Positions 47,745 to 58,356 of a stretch of 64,000 nucleotides of DNA are shown in pieces. Source of the DNA: Bacteroidia bacterium. Its GTDB lineage: Bacteria > Bacteroidota > Bacteroidia > Bacteroidales > UBA7960. Both the position numbers and the translations under genes were made by a program. The stretch covers positions 1 through 64,000 of the forward strand of contig REEA01000064.1 in NCBI GenBank assembly GCA_007695305.1. The letters run 5' to 3'. The notes beneath the pieces are model-generated. The model was not told the DNA's origin, made no database searches, and worked only from the letters and a program-made list of their open reading frames with translations. Position 1 is the first letter of the stretch. The number at the start of each line of letters is the position of its first letter.

Positions 47745-47882
47745 ATCGTCTGTAACATCAATTATTTTTTTGACAGAACCAAATGGCCGGGTCGCAATTT
47801 TACACCATTACCGGGTCTGTTAACCGTTCAAGGCCGGTGATGATTATGAAAGAGCAGTCGGCTGCTGAATGGAATATTTTGA

Positions 47883-49526
47883 TCACAGCCTGATCCCCGA
47901 TGTATATCCCCTGAAGTGCACCAGTATTTCTTTGCCCGGCTCAAATCCTTCAATGCTAAGAATTACTTTATCGGCATTTTGCAGGTCTATTACAAAATAT
48001 TTTTCTATTCTGCCATTCTCATTTTTTAGCTGGTAGTAAAGATATTCATTTTCTGTTTTCTTTTGATCTTTCGTATCCTGATTCAGCTGAATAAAATCTC
48101 GCAGCTGGATGTGCAGTGAATCATTTTTATAGTATAGGTCAAATGTTGGCCTAGCAATAGCAATTTGATCATCAAAAAAGTAGGCTGCTCTTGGTACACC
48201 ATGGCCATGAGCATAATCATAATAGGGATGCAGGCTTGCACTTCTCTCTATTGCGCGAAAGAGGTCCATGTTTGACATAGAGGGAAAGTTTTGCCACAGG
48301 CAGGCTGCGAAAGCGGTCACCTGCGGGCCGGCAAAAGATGTACCTGATACGGTGGTCAATCTTCGCCGGTTGGCGGCAATTACTGTTCCCAGGGCACTCA
48401 CATTTGGTTTTCGGCGGCCATCGGCAGCAGGTCCAACAGAGCTGTATGATGCCCTCAACATGGATGGGAACTCCAGGGCTCCAACGGTGAGGACACTGTC
48501 GGCATCTGCCGGAGTTACAATGATCCTCCATTGATCGTTATTTCCCATATTGCCTGCTGCATTCACTACCAGTATCCCTTTTTGTGCAGCAATGGTAGCG
48601 GCCCGTGCAACCAGGGAAGTACGGCCGTCCATCTCTTCCGGGAAATAGCGATGGAATATATAACCGAGCGATGAGTTGATGATGTCTGCACCCTTTTTGT
48701 CTGCCCATTCAACGGCAGCCAGCCAGTATTGTTCCTCGGCCATTGGTTCTCGGAATATCTCTGTACGTGCCAGCAAGAATTCTGCACCGGTTGCCATGCC
48801 AAGCGAGCCCTCATCCAGGATACCGGCAATGGCCGACAGCACCATGGTGCCGTGTGCGCTGGATACATACACATTCTCTCTTTGCCTGTGAAAGTCCCAG
48901 GTGGCAATGATCTGATCATTTTCAAACAGATGTCTGAACGCAGCGTGTGTCTTTACTCCGCGAAAACCGGCATCAAAGACGGCGATTCTAATACCGGTGC
49001 CATCAAGTCCACGGTCTCCGAAATAATCGGCATACATATGTGACTTCTGGGCATGAAACAACTTCTCATGTTCTTTCCCGATGGCGGAAAATCCAACAAA
49101 AGGGAAACCGGCAGCAGCAGGAACAAGACGCATGGTTGCCGGACGCACTTCCCTGACAAAATCAAGTTCCTCCAATGCCATGGCCTCAAACCGGCAAAGT
49201 GTAAGATGAACTGCATTGAACCAGCGTGAAGCAACAACCGGCCCATCAGTCAGCTTTTCCATTTCCCGGATATATTCCTCTTTCACGGGGAAATTGAGGG
49301 GATCGTACAGGCAAACGTCAAGCGCTTTACGCCTCGTGATGGCTTTTTCATCAAAATAAGCATAAGGATCAAATGCTACACCTTCCTTATCCGTGAAAAA
49401 TACCCAGAATGATTCCTGTGATGCAGTTGCAGAATAGCCATCGGCAGGCAATATGGAAACGGTGGTGACAGGATTTACAGTCAGCAAAAACAGGAAAGCT
49501 GCAAGTGGTAAACTATATTTCATCAC
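47883..49526 (-). CDS. S8 family (subtilisin-like) serine peptidase
   Basis: 547 aa; IRIAVFDAGFRGV, SSAHGTMVLSAIAG, VSGTSFAGPQVTAFAA. Confidence 0.95.
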   Translation of the reverse strand: MMKYSLPLAAFLFLLTVNPVTTVSILPADGYSATASQESFWVFFTDKEGVAFDPYAYFDEKAITRRKALDVCLYDPLNFPVKEEYIREMEKLTDGPVVASRWFNAVHLTLCRFEAMALEELDFVREVRPATMRLVPAAAGFPFVGFSAIGKEHEKLFHAQKSHMYADYFGDRGLDGTGIRIAVFDAGFRGVKTHAAFRHLFENDQIIATWDFHRQRENVYVSSAHGTMVLSAIAGILDEGSLGMATGAEFLLARTEIFREPMAEEQYWLAAVEWADKKGADIINSSLGYIFHRYFPEEMDGRTSLVARAATIAAQKGILVVNAAGNMGNNDQWRIIVTPADADSVLTVGALEFPSMLRASYSSVGPAADGRRKPNVSALGTVIAANRRRLTTVSGTSFAGPQVTAFAACLWQNFPSMSNMDLFRAIERSASLHPYYDYAHGHGVPRAAYFFDDQIAIARPTFDLYYKNDSLHIQLRDFIQLNQDTKDQKKTENEYLYYQLKNENGRIEKYFVIDLQNADKVILSIEGFEPGKEILVHFRGYTSGIRL

Positions 49527-50653
49527 TCCGTTATTTGCTGCCGCTGGTTATTATCGGAGCGCTGAAAAAGTTCCTGGATGCTGGTGCTGATAGATATGTG
49601 GTTGGGTGCGCCAGCCAGGTGATAATTAGACCGGCCATAATTAAGGTGGAAGCGGGAAATACGGACACCGAAGCCCCATGAAAAACCAACGGTTGAAAGC
49701 CTTGACTCAACCTTCATCTCCTGCCGCCTTCTGTAGTTGTAACCCGCGCGGAAGCTAAAGCTTTGTGTGGGCAAAAACTCCAGCCCTATTGTTACGTGAC
49801 GCATCAGGTTGTCGGCAAAGTCGCTTGCCTTGTCCTGAAAGCCCTGGTCTTCGCGGTCATCGCTGAAGCGGTCGGGCAACAAAATGGGCGAATCATAGGT
49901 AAGATCGTAATTATGCAGGTTGTTTGCCACCAATGAAAACTGAAATGGTGCGTTTGCGAGCCGCTTTGTTACGCCCAGGATAAGGTCAAAGGGCAGTGGT
50001 TCGCGGTTCCCGTCATGGTAATAGGTGATTTGCCGGCCTATGTTGCGGGCAACCACCGAAGCGGCGATCAGGCTTTCCTGGTTGACATAGGCAAAAGATA
50101 CATCAGTGGCAAACCCGAAAGAGTCATATTCATAAAAAGAGGAATAGATCAGCTTGAGATTGCTGCCTATTGAGAAGCGGTTATTGAGTGCTCTACCCCA
50201 CCCTATTTGAAAACTATATTCACCGGAAGTAAATTCGCCCAGGATCTGCCCGGTTTCATTGGCCTCAATAAACCTGCCATAATCAATATACTGTAAAACA
50301 CCGCTGAAGTGTCCCAGGCGATTAAAGTAATGGGTGAAGCCAACTGTGCCGTAATTTATATCATCAAAATAATCCACAAAATTAAGTGTAAGATGATTGT
50401 TATGGTCCTGGCTGAGCAGAGCAGGATAAATAAAAGCCATACCAGGATCCGCTTCGAAACCGGGGAAGCCGAATCCGCCCATGGCGGTAATACGGGCGGT
50501 ATAGGGCAGGTTTAAAAATTCATAAACACGGCCGCTTTGTTGCTGTGCATGAATATCCAAACTCTGGATAAACAGGATCAATAGCGTAATTAACGGAAGT
50601 CTTACAGGCAAAATGCAGTTTATTATTGAATTGTACTTTATCTGTATTTTCAA
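49523..50653 (-). CDS. porQ: Type IX secretion system protein PorQ
   Basis: 376 aa; signal peptide then QQSGRVYEFLNLPYTARITAMGGFGF...DPGMAFIYPALLSQDHNNHLTLNFVDYFDDINYGTVGF. Confidence 0.92.
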   Translation of the reverse strand: MKIQIKYNSIINCILPVRLPLITLLILFIQSLDIHAQQQSGRVYEFLNLPYTARITAMGGFGFPGFEADPGMAFIYPALLSQDHNNHLTLNFVDYFDDINYGTVGFTHYFNRLGHFSGVLQYIDYGRFIEANETGQILGEFTSGEYSFQIGWGRALNNRFSIGSNLKLIYSSFYEYDSFGFATDVSFAYVNQESLIAASVVARNIGRQITYYHDGNREPLPFDLILGVTKRLANAPFQFSLVANNLHNYDLTYDSPILLPDRFSDDREDQGFQDKASDFADNLMRHVTIGLEFLPTQSFSFRAGYNYRRRQEMKVESRLSTVGFSWGFGVRISRFHLNYGRSNYHLAGAPNHISISTSIQELFQRSDNNQRQQITE

Positions 50654-50658
50654 ACGAA

Positions 50659-50666
50659 CAAAAATA
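50659..50666 (-). promoter_or_regulatory. Candidate -7 box for porQ
   Basis: caaaaata (TATTTTTG on minus), just 5' of porQ. Confidence 0.4.
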
Positions 50667-50681
50667 CAAGCTTATTTTATT

Positions 50682-51290
50682 TTACAAGGCGTTTTGATCA
50701 TTTTTAAGCGGGGGCTTCAGTTCTTCATGAATTTTGAGAACCTGTGGCAAAAGTGGTTCAACACCATCATTGCAGATCACATAATCGGCATGTTTCGTTT
50801 TATACCCATCGGGCAGCTGATGGGCAGCTCTTTTCCGAACATGGGCTTCATCCACGCCGTCTCTTTCGCATACCCGCCGGATGCGCAATTCTTCGGGGGC
50901 TGTCACCGTAATGATTTTATCAAAATGATCGGCGTGGCCTGTCTCAAAAAGGATGGCAGCCTCCTGGATCACGTATTCAGCATCTTTATGAAGGCCGGCC
51001 CAGTTTCGGAAGTCTTCCCTGACCAGCGGATGTATGATGCTGTTGAGCATTTCCAGTTTTTCAGCATCATCGAAAACCAGTGCGGCAAGTGCAGCCCTGT
51101 CGGGCTCTCCTTCATCGTTGAAAACTTGCGGGCCGAACAAGCTGGCAATTTTGGTCTTCACAACGGGTTTTGTCAAAAATGATTTTCCCCTGGCATCGGC
51201 ATAATAGACAGGAATCCTGAGTTGCTCAAAGATGCGGCAAACCGTTGTTTTGCCGCTTCCAATACTGCCTGTAAGTCCAACGAGTATCAT
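50682..51290 (-). CDS. coaE: Dephospho-CoA kinase
   Basis: 202 aa; MILVGLTGSIGSGKTTVCRIFEQLRIPVYYADARGK. Confidence 0.97.
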   Translation of the reverse strand: MILVGLTGSIGSGKTTVCRIFEQLRIPVYYADARGKSFLTKPVVKTKIASLFGPQVFNDEGEPDRAALAALVFDDAEKLEMLNSIIHPLVREDFRNWAGLHKDAEYVIQEAAILFETGHADHFDKIITVTAPEELRIRRVCERDGVDEAHVRKRAAHQLPDGYKTKHADYVICNDGVEPLLPQVLKIHEELKPPLKNDQNAL

Positions 51291-51339
51291 TGTTTATAGT
51301 GTCTAATCAAGATGGCAGGCCGCGGAAATTGTCCTGAAA

Positions 51340-52347
51340 TTACTCCAGGATAATATATTCTACGTGCCGGGGGCGATGGTACAATATCTCCACAAAGGAA
51401 GGATAGTTTTCAAGAAGCACTTCCAGTCTGCCGTCGCTATTTTCCATGGCTTGGGGACAATAGGCTACAGCCCTGAACATTTCCTCTGAAACCGCCTGGT
51501 AATCGCGCAACGCAACCAGGTAATGCACGGTGACCCGGCTGGGGAATATTCTTACATTCATGTGGGCATACTGCTCCGGGCAAATCATATGCACCCGAAG
51601 GTCTTTTGTTGCCTCTGTAAACTCCTCAACGGGGATGCTTACCGTTATCCGGGGCTTTTCTGCTTCCCGGGGTGCGGTGCGTGCAGGCAGAATCAACTCC
51701 AGGTTTTCCTGTGTGGTTCTTCTGAGGTTGTGTGCTTTCCATAGTTCAGTTTCGACATATTTTATTTCATCCATTACCGTTTTGGGACCTTTCAAGGTGA
51801 TGCTGTCGGGATCGAGGGTAATGTTGCCATACAGGCCGAATCTTCTTTCGAATGATATATCCGCATTGAGTATCACCGGAAGAGTTCTGGTAACAGAGGG
51901 GGCCAATTCCATAAGCAGGGTATCCGGCCGGGCTTTTAGAATTCTGACACGTCCTTCAGTGATATTTTCAAAAGCCTGTATGAGCATGGCATCTGACAGA
52001 AAACGGTAGATAGTTCCATCTCTGTTTATTTGTGGTACTGATTCTGCATCCAGAAGCAAGCTGTCTTTGGGAAGAAATAATTGTTCACGAATCAATCTCA
52101 GGCCTTTTGATTGGAGGGTAAACGAAACGATGGTGTCGCTTTGCATCACAACCGACTGGTCTTCAGGGATATTATAAAAAGCCACGGGGCGATGAAAAAC
52201 GGCCTGACTCTCCTGGGTCAGCTTGGAAAAAAGCCAAAAGACGGCACTGCAAACAAGGCATAACAGAAAAATATATACCTTTCGCTTGCTTGCCGCCTCC
52301 CCGGGCGTTAAGACATCTTTTTTACGCCATAATATATTCCAGTTCAT
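51340..52347 (-). CDS. YbbR-like domain-containing protein
   Basis: 335 aa; N-terminal TM; tandem YbbR-like segments (LPVILNADISFERRFGLYGNITLDPDSITLKGPKTVMDEIKYVET). Confidence 0.82.
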   Translation of the reverse strand: MNWNILWRKKDVLTPGEAASKRKVYIFLLCLVCSAVFWLFSKLTQESQAVFHRPVAFYNIPEDQSVVMQSDTIVSFTLQSKGLRLIREQLFLPKDSLLLDAESVPQINRDGTIYRFLSDAMLIQAFENITEGRVRILKARPDTLLMELAPSVTRTLPVILNADISFERRFGLYGNITLDPDSITLKGPKTVMDEIKYVETELWKAHNLRRTTQENLELILPARTAPREAEKPRITVSIPVEEFTEATKDLRVHMICPEQYAHMNVRIFPSRVTVHYLVALRDYQAVSEEMFRAVAYCPQAMENSDGRLEVLLENYPSFVEILYHRPRHVEYIILE

Positions 52348-52683
52348 TTACCGTTTGTCACCGAGCTGTTCTGATGCACCGCCCATGGAAACGGCAGACT
52401 TTTCTATACGCAATCTGTTGCCTCCTTCTACCTCAATAGTAAATGTTTGTTCCTGTTCTTCAACTATTTTACCGTGAATACCCCCAATGGTGATGATCTT
52501 ATCACCTTTCTTCAAAGCTTCACGGTATTGACGCAGCTGCTTTTGTTTTCGCATTTGCGGCCTGATAAAAAACATGTAGAACACAAGAATAATAAGTATC
52601 AGAGGCAAGAAAGCACCCAAACCACCTCCACCGTTCTCAGAGGGAACCATTAAAAACATATACATCAAATTCATGGGTTTCAA
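52348..52683 (-). CDS. yajC: Preprotein translocase subunit YajC
   Basis: 111 aa; LILIILVFYMFFIRPQMRKQKQLRQYREALKKGDKIITIGGIHGKIVE. Confidence 0.97.
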   Translation of the reverse strand: MKPMNLMYMFLMVPSENGGGGLGAFLPLILIILVFYMFFIRPQMRKQKQLRQYREALKKGDKIITIGGIHGKIVEEQEQTFTIEVEGGNRLRIEKSAVSMGGASEQLGDKR

Positions 52684-52724
52684 TTTTTTTCAATTTAACA
52701 ATAGGAAAATACAAAGTTAATAAA

Positions 52725-53678
52725 TCATTGCAAAGATTTGTCATCAAGACCGGAAACAGCCGGACTAATCAGCTTGTCCCTGATAAACTCCTCAACCAGT
52801 TTGTCGAGCACGCCGTTGACAAATATCTTGCTTTTGGGTGTACTGTAGATTTTTGATAGTTCGATATATTCATTGAGGCTGACTTTGACGGGAATTTCCG
52901 GAAACTTCAGGATCTCAGTCAGTGCCATTTCCATAATGATCATGTCCATGAGCGCTATCCGTTCCACGTCCCAGTTTTTGGTTTTAGCCGAAATGATGGT
53001 ATGAAACTCCCTATGATTCAGAATGCATTTTCTGAACAGTTCAACCGCAAACTTCTTGTCGGCAGGGTCTTTATACAAATCCATCAATACCAGTTTACCG
53101 TCTGCTTCCCGGATGTTCTTTAAAGTTTTGATGATCATCTTGTTAACCAGCTCCCAGTCATCCAGCCAATAAATGCTTTTTTCTTCGTAAAATGAATACA
53201 AAGCATCACCGGGAAGGATATCCTTATTGATCATTTTCAGCACAAACCGCAGATCGGCTTCTTCATCAACTGTTTCTTCGGACATATAGGCTTTATAGTA
53301 CGCTTGCTTTTTGATCTGCTGAATCAGTTTGCGCACAAGTTCTCTCTCTCCCTGCCAGTTTACACCCTTGTTCCGTGCCTTTTTCTGCAGTATAGGGTCA
53401 TCGGCAATCAGACGCAGAGTCTTATTCTCAACCATACGCCTGTTGGGATCCCTTTCCTCGTCTGTTGGCAAATACTTCGACATGTTTTCACCCATCAACT
53501 GATCTTCCTGATACACCAACTCCGCCAGAAGCATCAATTGAAAGAGATAGAGCTCGTATATCTTGTCTATGCTGTACAACAATTCTTTTTCACCGGAAGA
53601 AAGATCCTCATTGTTGGATTGCATGAATGCATACAGGCTCTGAAGTACCTTTACACGCAGATGTCGTCGGTTCAGCAT
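52725..53678 (-). CDS. nusB: Transcription antitermination factor NusB
   Basis: 317 aa; MLNRRHLRVKVLQSLYAFMQS; WDVERIALMDMIIMEMALTEILKFPEIPVKVSLNEYIELSKIYSTPKSKIFVNGVLDKL. Confidence 0.95.
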   Translation of the reverse strand: MLNRRHLRVKVLQSLYAFMQSNNEDLSSGEKELLYSIDKIYELYLFQLMLLAELVYQEDQLMGENMSKYLPTDEERDPNRRMVENKTLRLIADDPILQKKARNKGVNWQGERELVRKLIQQIKKQAYYKAYMSEETVDEEADLRFVLKMINKDILPGDALYSFYEEKSIYWLDDWELVNKMIIKTLKNIREADGKLVLMDLYKDPADKKFAVELFRKCILNHREFHTIISAKTKNWDVERIALMDMIIMEMALTEILKFPEIPVKVSLNEYIELSKIYSTPKSKIFVNGVLDKLVEEFIRDKLISPAVSGLDDKSLQ

Positions 53679-53878
53679 ATAGCTTTACTCATTATAATGA
53701 CACAAAAACGGGATATTGCCACTGCCAAGGTTAAATCCCAATAAAAAACACTGCAAAAGTAACTTAAATTTTTTCTGCTTTGAATTGAATTTATTAAATT
53801 TGTTGTTGGCTATGCAGCCAATGTGGTTTTATAGAATGCCAAAATTTATTGAATAAGTAAGAAAACAGGAGTATTATT

Positions 53879-54313
53879 ATGGAAGAATTTGGCACCGATG
53901 TTCCCAGGGACGATGTTTATTCAAAAGCGGTAAGGGCGGGAAAAAGAACCTACTTTTTTGATGTAAAATCCACACGTTCCAACGAATTGTATCTTACCAT
54001 AACGGAGAGTAAGAGGCGGTTTAACCAGCAGACAGGAAAGTTTTTTTTCGAAAAACACAAGCTGTTTCTTTACAGGGAAGATTTTGAGAAGTTTCAGGAA
54101 GCGCTGGAAGAAGTGTTTAAAGCCATTGATGATCTGCAGGGAGAAATCATAAAAGAAGACAAACCCTCTGTGGAACCGTCCGGATCATTTGGTCGGGGAT
54201 CGGATGTTTCCTTTGAAGATCTTGACAAGGAAGCTGAAGAAACGGAAGATCAAAAACCTGAAGAACCAGGTGATGATGATGCCGGCCCTGAAGGAGAAAA
54301 AGAAGAATCATAG
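53879..54313 (+). CDS. PUR-alpha-like (DUF3276) nucleic-acid-binding protein
   Basis: 144 aa; VRAGKRTYFFDVKSTRSNELYLTITESKRRF...KHKLFLYREDFEKFQEALEEV; acidic C-terminal tail. Confidence 0.9.
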   Translation: MEEFGTDVPRDDVYSKAVRAGKRTYFFDVKSTRSNELYLTITESKRRFNQQTGKFFFEKHKLFLYREDFEKFQEALEEVFKAIDDLQGEIIKEDKPSVEPSGSFGRGSDVSFEDLDKEAEETEDQKPEEPGDDDAGPEGEKEES

Positions 54314-54317
54314 GCTT

Positions 54318-55109
54318 TCACTGCTTGTATTTTCCCAGTTGGTTGCTGATTTTCTTTTTTCGTTTGCGTCTGCGCTGGTGTTTCAGTGTATAAAGTCGCA
54401 TGGTGCGGAAAATTTGCTCCTGATCAATATTGGTCAGTAAAGCATATTCCTCGCTCATCAACTTTAGCATATCCTCTGTTGCCGATAATCGCGCGAAATT
54501 CTTCATGCGTGTTTGAAAACCCATGCTGCGGTTTAACTTCATCCGGTTCAAATCCACCAGGAAAAACGAGTATTCGCCGGTTTTTTGCTTGATGATCAGT
54601 GTATTGCCCGGCGAATGATCTAAAAAAAGGATACCTTTTTCGTGTAAACGGTATGTAAAACGGGTAAACTGCCTCACGATTTCTTCCCTGTCGGCATATC
54701 CCGGGTGATCAATGAGGGTTCTGAGGGTCAGGTCTTCCCGGATATGTAAGCTGACGTAAAAACTTTTCCCCAGCAACAAGGCTTTTTTTTGCTCGAAATA
54801 GGCAACCGGTGGAGGCGTTCCGATGTTTTGCTGCAAAAGAAAATGTGCATATTCGTAAGACCTTCTGGCTTTTGATTTCCTGACTGAATGGTATATGAAC
54901 CGGTTGAAAAGGTTTGGTACTTTGAAGGATTTCACATTCAGGTGAACATTGTCCACAACAATATGCTTTACCATATTTCTTTTTCCCTTGCCCACCTTTG
55001 TGCCCAGATTATCAAAATCTTCGATGGCATGAAGAACCTGTTTCCGGATGTTTTCGTGGTATGGAGAAAACACTGTATTGGCAAACTTTTCTGACAACCT
55101 GCTCTGCAT
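54318..55109 (-). CDS. Lipopolysaccharide/Kdo kinase (InaA-like) family protein
   Basis: 263 aa; SYEYAHFLLQQNIGTPPPVAYFEQKK; LHEKGILFLDHSPGNTLI; FFLVDLNRM. Confidence 0.85.
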   Translation of the reverse strand: MQSRLSEKFANTVFSPYHENIRKQVLHAIEDFDNLGTKVGKGKRNMVKHIVVDNVHLNVKSFKVPNLFNRFIYHSVRKSKARRSYEYAHFLLQQNIGTPPPVAYFEQKKALLLGKSFYVSLHIREDLTLRTLIDHPGYADREEIVRQFTRFTYRLHEKGILFLDHSPGNTLIIKQKTGEYSFFLVDLNRMKLNRSMGFQTRMKNFARLSATEDMLKLMSEEYALLTNIDQEQIFRTMRLYTLKHQRRRKRKKKISNQLGKYKQ

Positions 55110-55181
55110 TCCTTTTTAAATGATTGTTATTTTGGGAAATTGAATGGGGTTAATGTGAGAATTGATTGTGGCAAACATGAA

Positions 55182-56435
55182 TCAACGGGTTTTTGGGCGG
55201 GATGTTTTCTTTTTGTATGGTGCACCGCCTTGCTTTTTTCTTCCTGAAAACTTCCTGTGTCTTTTCCATTTTTCCTCATCCGCACCCGGGTGATATTCCG
55301 GCACCTCACCCAGTTCATCAGGAACCTTTGATTTATCTACCGCTTTCCCAAGCAGGCGTTCGATGGAGGCAAATTTGCGCTGCTCTTCCGGGTTTATGAA
55401 TGTGCACGCCTTGCCATGGGCGCCGGCCCTTGCAGTCCTGCCGATGCGATGCACATAATCCTCCGCATCATGTGGCACATCATAATTGATGACCATGTCA
55501 ATATCCTCCACATCAATGCCTCTGGAGATAATGTCTGTAGCTACCAGGATTCTGATCTGCCGGCTTTTAAACCTGTTCATCACTGCTTCACGTTCAGCCT
55601 GGAGGAGGTCAGAATGAATTTCTTCCACTGACAAAAACTTCTTTTTAAGGTTTCTGCTCAACTGCTTTACGCCTACCTTGGTATCACTGAATATCAGTAT
55701 ACTTTTCATCCTTTCATCCCCTACGAGCATGTTTACCAGGGGCATTTTCTGATCTTCAAACACAACATAAGCCTCCTGGCGTATCTGTTCAGGCGGTGTG
55801 GACAGACCAATATTGACCTCTGCGGGACGACGAAGTATTTTACGTGCCAGATCCCTTATTTTGAGTGGCATGGTAGCGGAAAACAACAGGCTTTGTCTTT
55901 TCTTTGGCAGGAAAGATATGATTTTCATGATGTCGTCGTGGAAGCCCATGTCCAGCATCCTGTCGGCTTCATCCAATATTAGAAAATCAAGGTCGCTGAA
56001 GTCAACATATCCCAGGTTCAGGTGGCTGATCATCCGGCCCGGGGTACACACCACCATATCTGCACCACTGGTAAGTGCCCGTTTTTCATTGGAAAACACC
56101 TCCCCTGTGCCGCCGCCATAGATGGCCTGTGAGCTGACAGGGGCAAAATAACCAAAACCTTCCATTTGCTGTGAGATCTGCACGGCAAGTTCCCTGGTTG
56201 GCACAATCACCAGGGCCTTCGTTTTCTCGCTGCGCTCACCGGTGATGATCTTGTGGATAACGGGCAATAAAAAAGCAGCCGTTTTCCCGGTTCCGGTCTG
56301 AGCACAGGCAATTACATCACGCTCCTTCAATATTTCAGGAATAACCTGCTCCTGAACCGGCGTGGCCTGTTCAAAACGCATGGCTTCTATTCCTTCCAAC
56401 AAACGCTTATCCAATCCAAATGAAGAAAAGTCCAA
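55182..56435 (-). CDS. DEAD/DEAH box RNA helicase
   Basis: 417 aa; ACAQTGTGKTAAFLLP, LDEADRMLDMGF, LLFSATM, HRIGRTARAG. Confidence 0.98.
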   Translation of the reverse strand: MDFSSFGLDKRLLEGIEAMRFEQATPVQEQVIPEILKERDVIACAQTGTGKTAAFLLPVIHKIITGERSEKTKALVIVPTRELAVQISQQMEGFGYFAPVSSQAIYGGGTGEVFSNEKRALTSGADMVVCTPGRMISHLNLGYVDFSDLDFLILDEADRMLDMGFHDDIMKIISFLPKKRQSLLFSATMPLKIRDLARKILRRPAEVNIGLSTPPEQIRQEAYVVFEDQKMPLVNMLVGDERMKSILIFSDTKVGVKQLSRNLKKKFLSVEEIHSDLLQAEREAVMNRFKSRQIRILVATDIISRGIDVEDIDMVINYDVPHDAEDYVHRIGRTARAGAHGKACTFINPEEQRKFASIERLLGKAVDKSKVPDELGEVPEYHPGADEEKWKRHRKFSGRKKQGGAPYKKKTSRPKTR

Positions 56436-56648
56436 AATAAAATATATTTATGTTATATCTGCAAAGATACACAAAGCAATCAGAGTAAACTATAAAACCA
56501 ATGCATACGTCAATATAAAACGCCTTTATTTATATTTTTGCGGTAAGGTTTTTTTTTGCCGGAGTGGAGTATTTCCAATGCAGCCCGGCCAAAGAATCCA
56601 AACAAAACGGAGAGCCAATATTGGTCAGCTAAACGAATAATCAGGGTT

Positions 56649-57239
56649 ATGGGAGTGATCATTAAAACAGTATCGGGCAATGCCATTCAGCCATATATTC
56701 CGGACCTTGCCAGGTTACGAATGGATATATTCAGGGACTTCCCCTATCTGTATGAGGGAAGCGCTGCATACGAAGAAGGATACCTGGCCACTTATCTGCG
56801 TTCGGAAGAAACCGTAATGGTGCTGGTCATTGACGGAAGCCGCGTGGTGGGTGCTTCATCGGGGATGCCTATGGAAATGGAGACAAATGCGGTAACAAGG
56901 CCATTTTTGGAGGCCGGCATGTCAACCGCAAATATTTTTTATTTCGGCGAGTCCCTGTTATACAGCCCTTACCGTGGGAAGGGCATTGGTCATAAGTTTT
57001 TTGACGAACGGGAAAAACACGCCAGAGCATCGGGCACATTTATCATCACTGCATTTTGCGCGGTTCAGCGCCCCACCACCCATCCTTTACGACCCAAAGG
57101 ATATCAACCCCTGGATGCCTTTTGGGAAAAAAGAGGATATACCCGGCGGCCGGATCTCATGACCACATTTCAGTGGCAGGATATCGGGGAAAAAGAAGAA
57201 ACGGAAAAACCCATGATGTTCTGGATCAGAAAATGGTGA
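56649..57239 (+). CDS. GNAT family N-acetyltransferase
   Basis: MGVIIKTVSGNAIQPYIPDLARLRMDIFRDFPYLYEG...ESLLYSPYRGKGIGHKFFDEREKHAR; start moved to internal Met. Confidence 0.85.
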   Translation: MGVIIKTVSGNAIQPYIPDLARLRMDIFRDFPYLYEGSAAYEEGYLATYLRSEETVMVLVIDGSRVVGASSGMPMEMETNAVTRPFLEAGMSTANIFYFGESLLYSPYRGKGIGHKFFDEREKHARASGTFIITAFCAVQRPTTHPLRPKGYQPLDAFWEKRGYTRRPDLMTTFQWQDIGEKEETEKPMMFWIRKW

Positions 57240-58269
57240 CTCCAAAATAGGCAAGAACCATGTGTACAATTAACCCCAGCATAAACATCCCGCCAAACTT
57301 ACGGTTATGGACAAAAGCATAGGAAGAGTACCAGAGTGGCCATGCATCTTTTGGATAATCTGATGGGCATTCTTCAGGTGTTGGCTTGGTAAACACCCGC
57401 CTGATGGTTCCCAGGTAATAAGGCAATGCCACCAAAACCAGCAACAGTGCCACGGAGAAGAAACCGGTAGCAATGAGATAGAAAACAACCAGGTACTGCA
57501 GTGCAAATAAAAGCATGGTCGTTCGCCGGGCTGCCAGATGTCCGATGATTACCGGGAATGTTCGCACTTTTCTGGGTTTGTCCCACGGTATCTTGTCAAT
57601 ATGTTTCCCAAACAATACCGCTGTCGGACCCAGAGCATATGGTAAACTTGCGATGGCCACATCCCACGACCAAAAACCTGTGATGGCAAGAAAACCTCCA
57701 CCGATCATCATGGGTCCCCACACAACTACCACGAGGGGTTCGCCCAAACCGATGTGTTTAAGCGGCCAATTGTAAGCAAAAAGGAGCACAATGCCCACCA
57801 GGAAAAACCATAGAACGGTTGTACCTGAGGCGAGCACCAGCCAGATTCCCGCGAGGGCTCCGATCAATGCGGTGAGGAAAGCCATCCGGCGTGATTGCCC
57901 AACGGACATGAACCCCTGCTCAACAGGCTGAGTGCCATATTGTGTACGAAACGCGTTGTTTTTGTCAATGCCCCTCCGGTGATCGGTGAGATCATTGAGG
58001 ATATTGTTGGCTGCATGTGCCATCAGCAGCCCCACAAGCAATACAACAAACCTTAACCAGTCAAAATGGCCTGCCATCTGCGCATACATGCCGGCTATGA
58101 TGCCTGCAAACAGGGTCATTAACAGGACAGCGGCCCTGGTGGATATCAACCAGCGACTCAAGGGGTCAAGAGCATCCCATTGTGACTTGTCTTTCACACG
58201 GGGTATGCCTGCAAGCGCTTTGCGCCACATAGCTGTATCGGGTCTGAGCAATGTATGCTTCTGTTGCAT
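57226..58269 (-). CDS. UbiA-family prenyltransferase (MenA-like)
   Basis: 347 aa; polytopic; NILNDLTDHRRGIDKNNAFRTQYGTQPVEQGFMSVGQ. Confidence 0.85.
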   Translation of the reverse strand: MQQKHTLLRPDTAMWRKALAGIPRVKDKSQWDALDPLSRWLISTRAAVLLMTLFAGIIAGMYAQMAGHFDWLRFVVLLVGLLMAHAANNILNDLTDHRRGIDKNNAFRTQYGTQPVEQGFMSVGQSRRMAFLTALIGALAGIWLVLASGTTVLWFFLVGIVLLFAYNWPLKHIGLGEPLVVVVWGPMMIGGGFLAITGFWSWDVAIASLPYALGPTAVLFGKHIDKIPWDKPRKVRTFPVIIGHLAARRTTMLLFALQYLVVFYLIATGFFSVALLLVLVALPYYLGTIRRVFTKPTPEECPSDYPKDAWPLWYSSYAFVHNRKFGGMFMLGLIVHMVLAYFGVTIF

Positions 58270-58356
58270 TTATTGAATGTTTTGATATTTACCAGCCTTA
58301 TTAAAACACCAAAAGAACAATAAAATCAACAAAAGGTTTGAAAAGATGAATCAGAA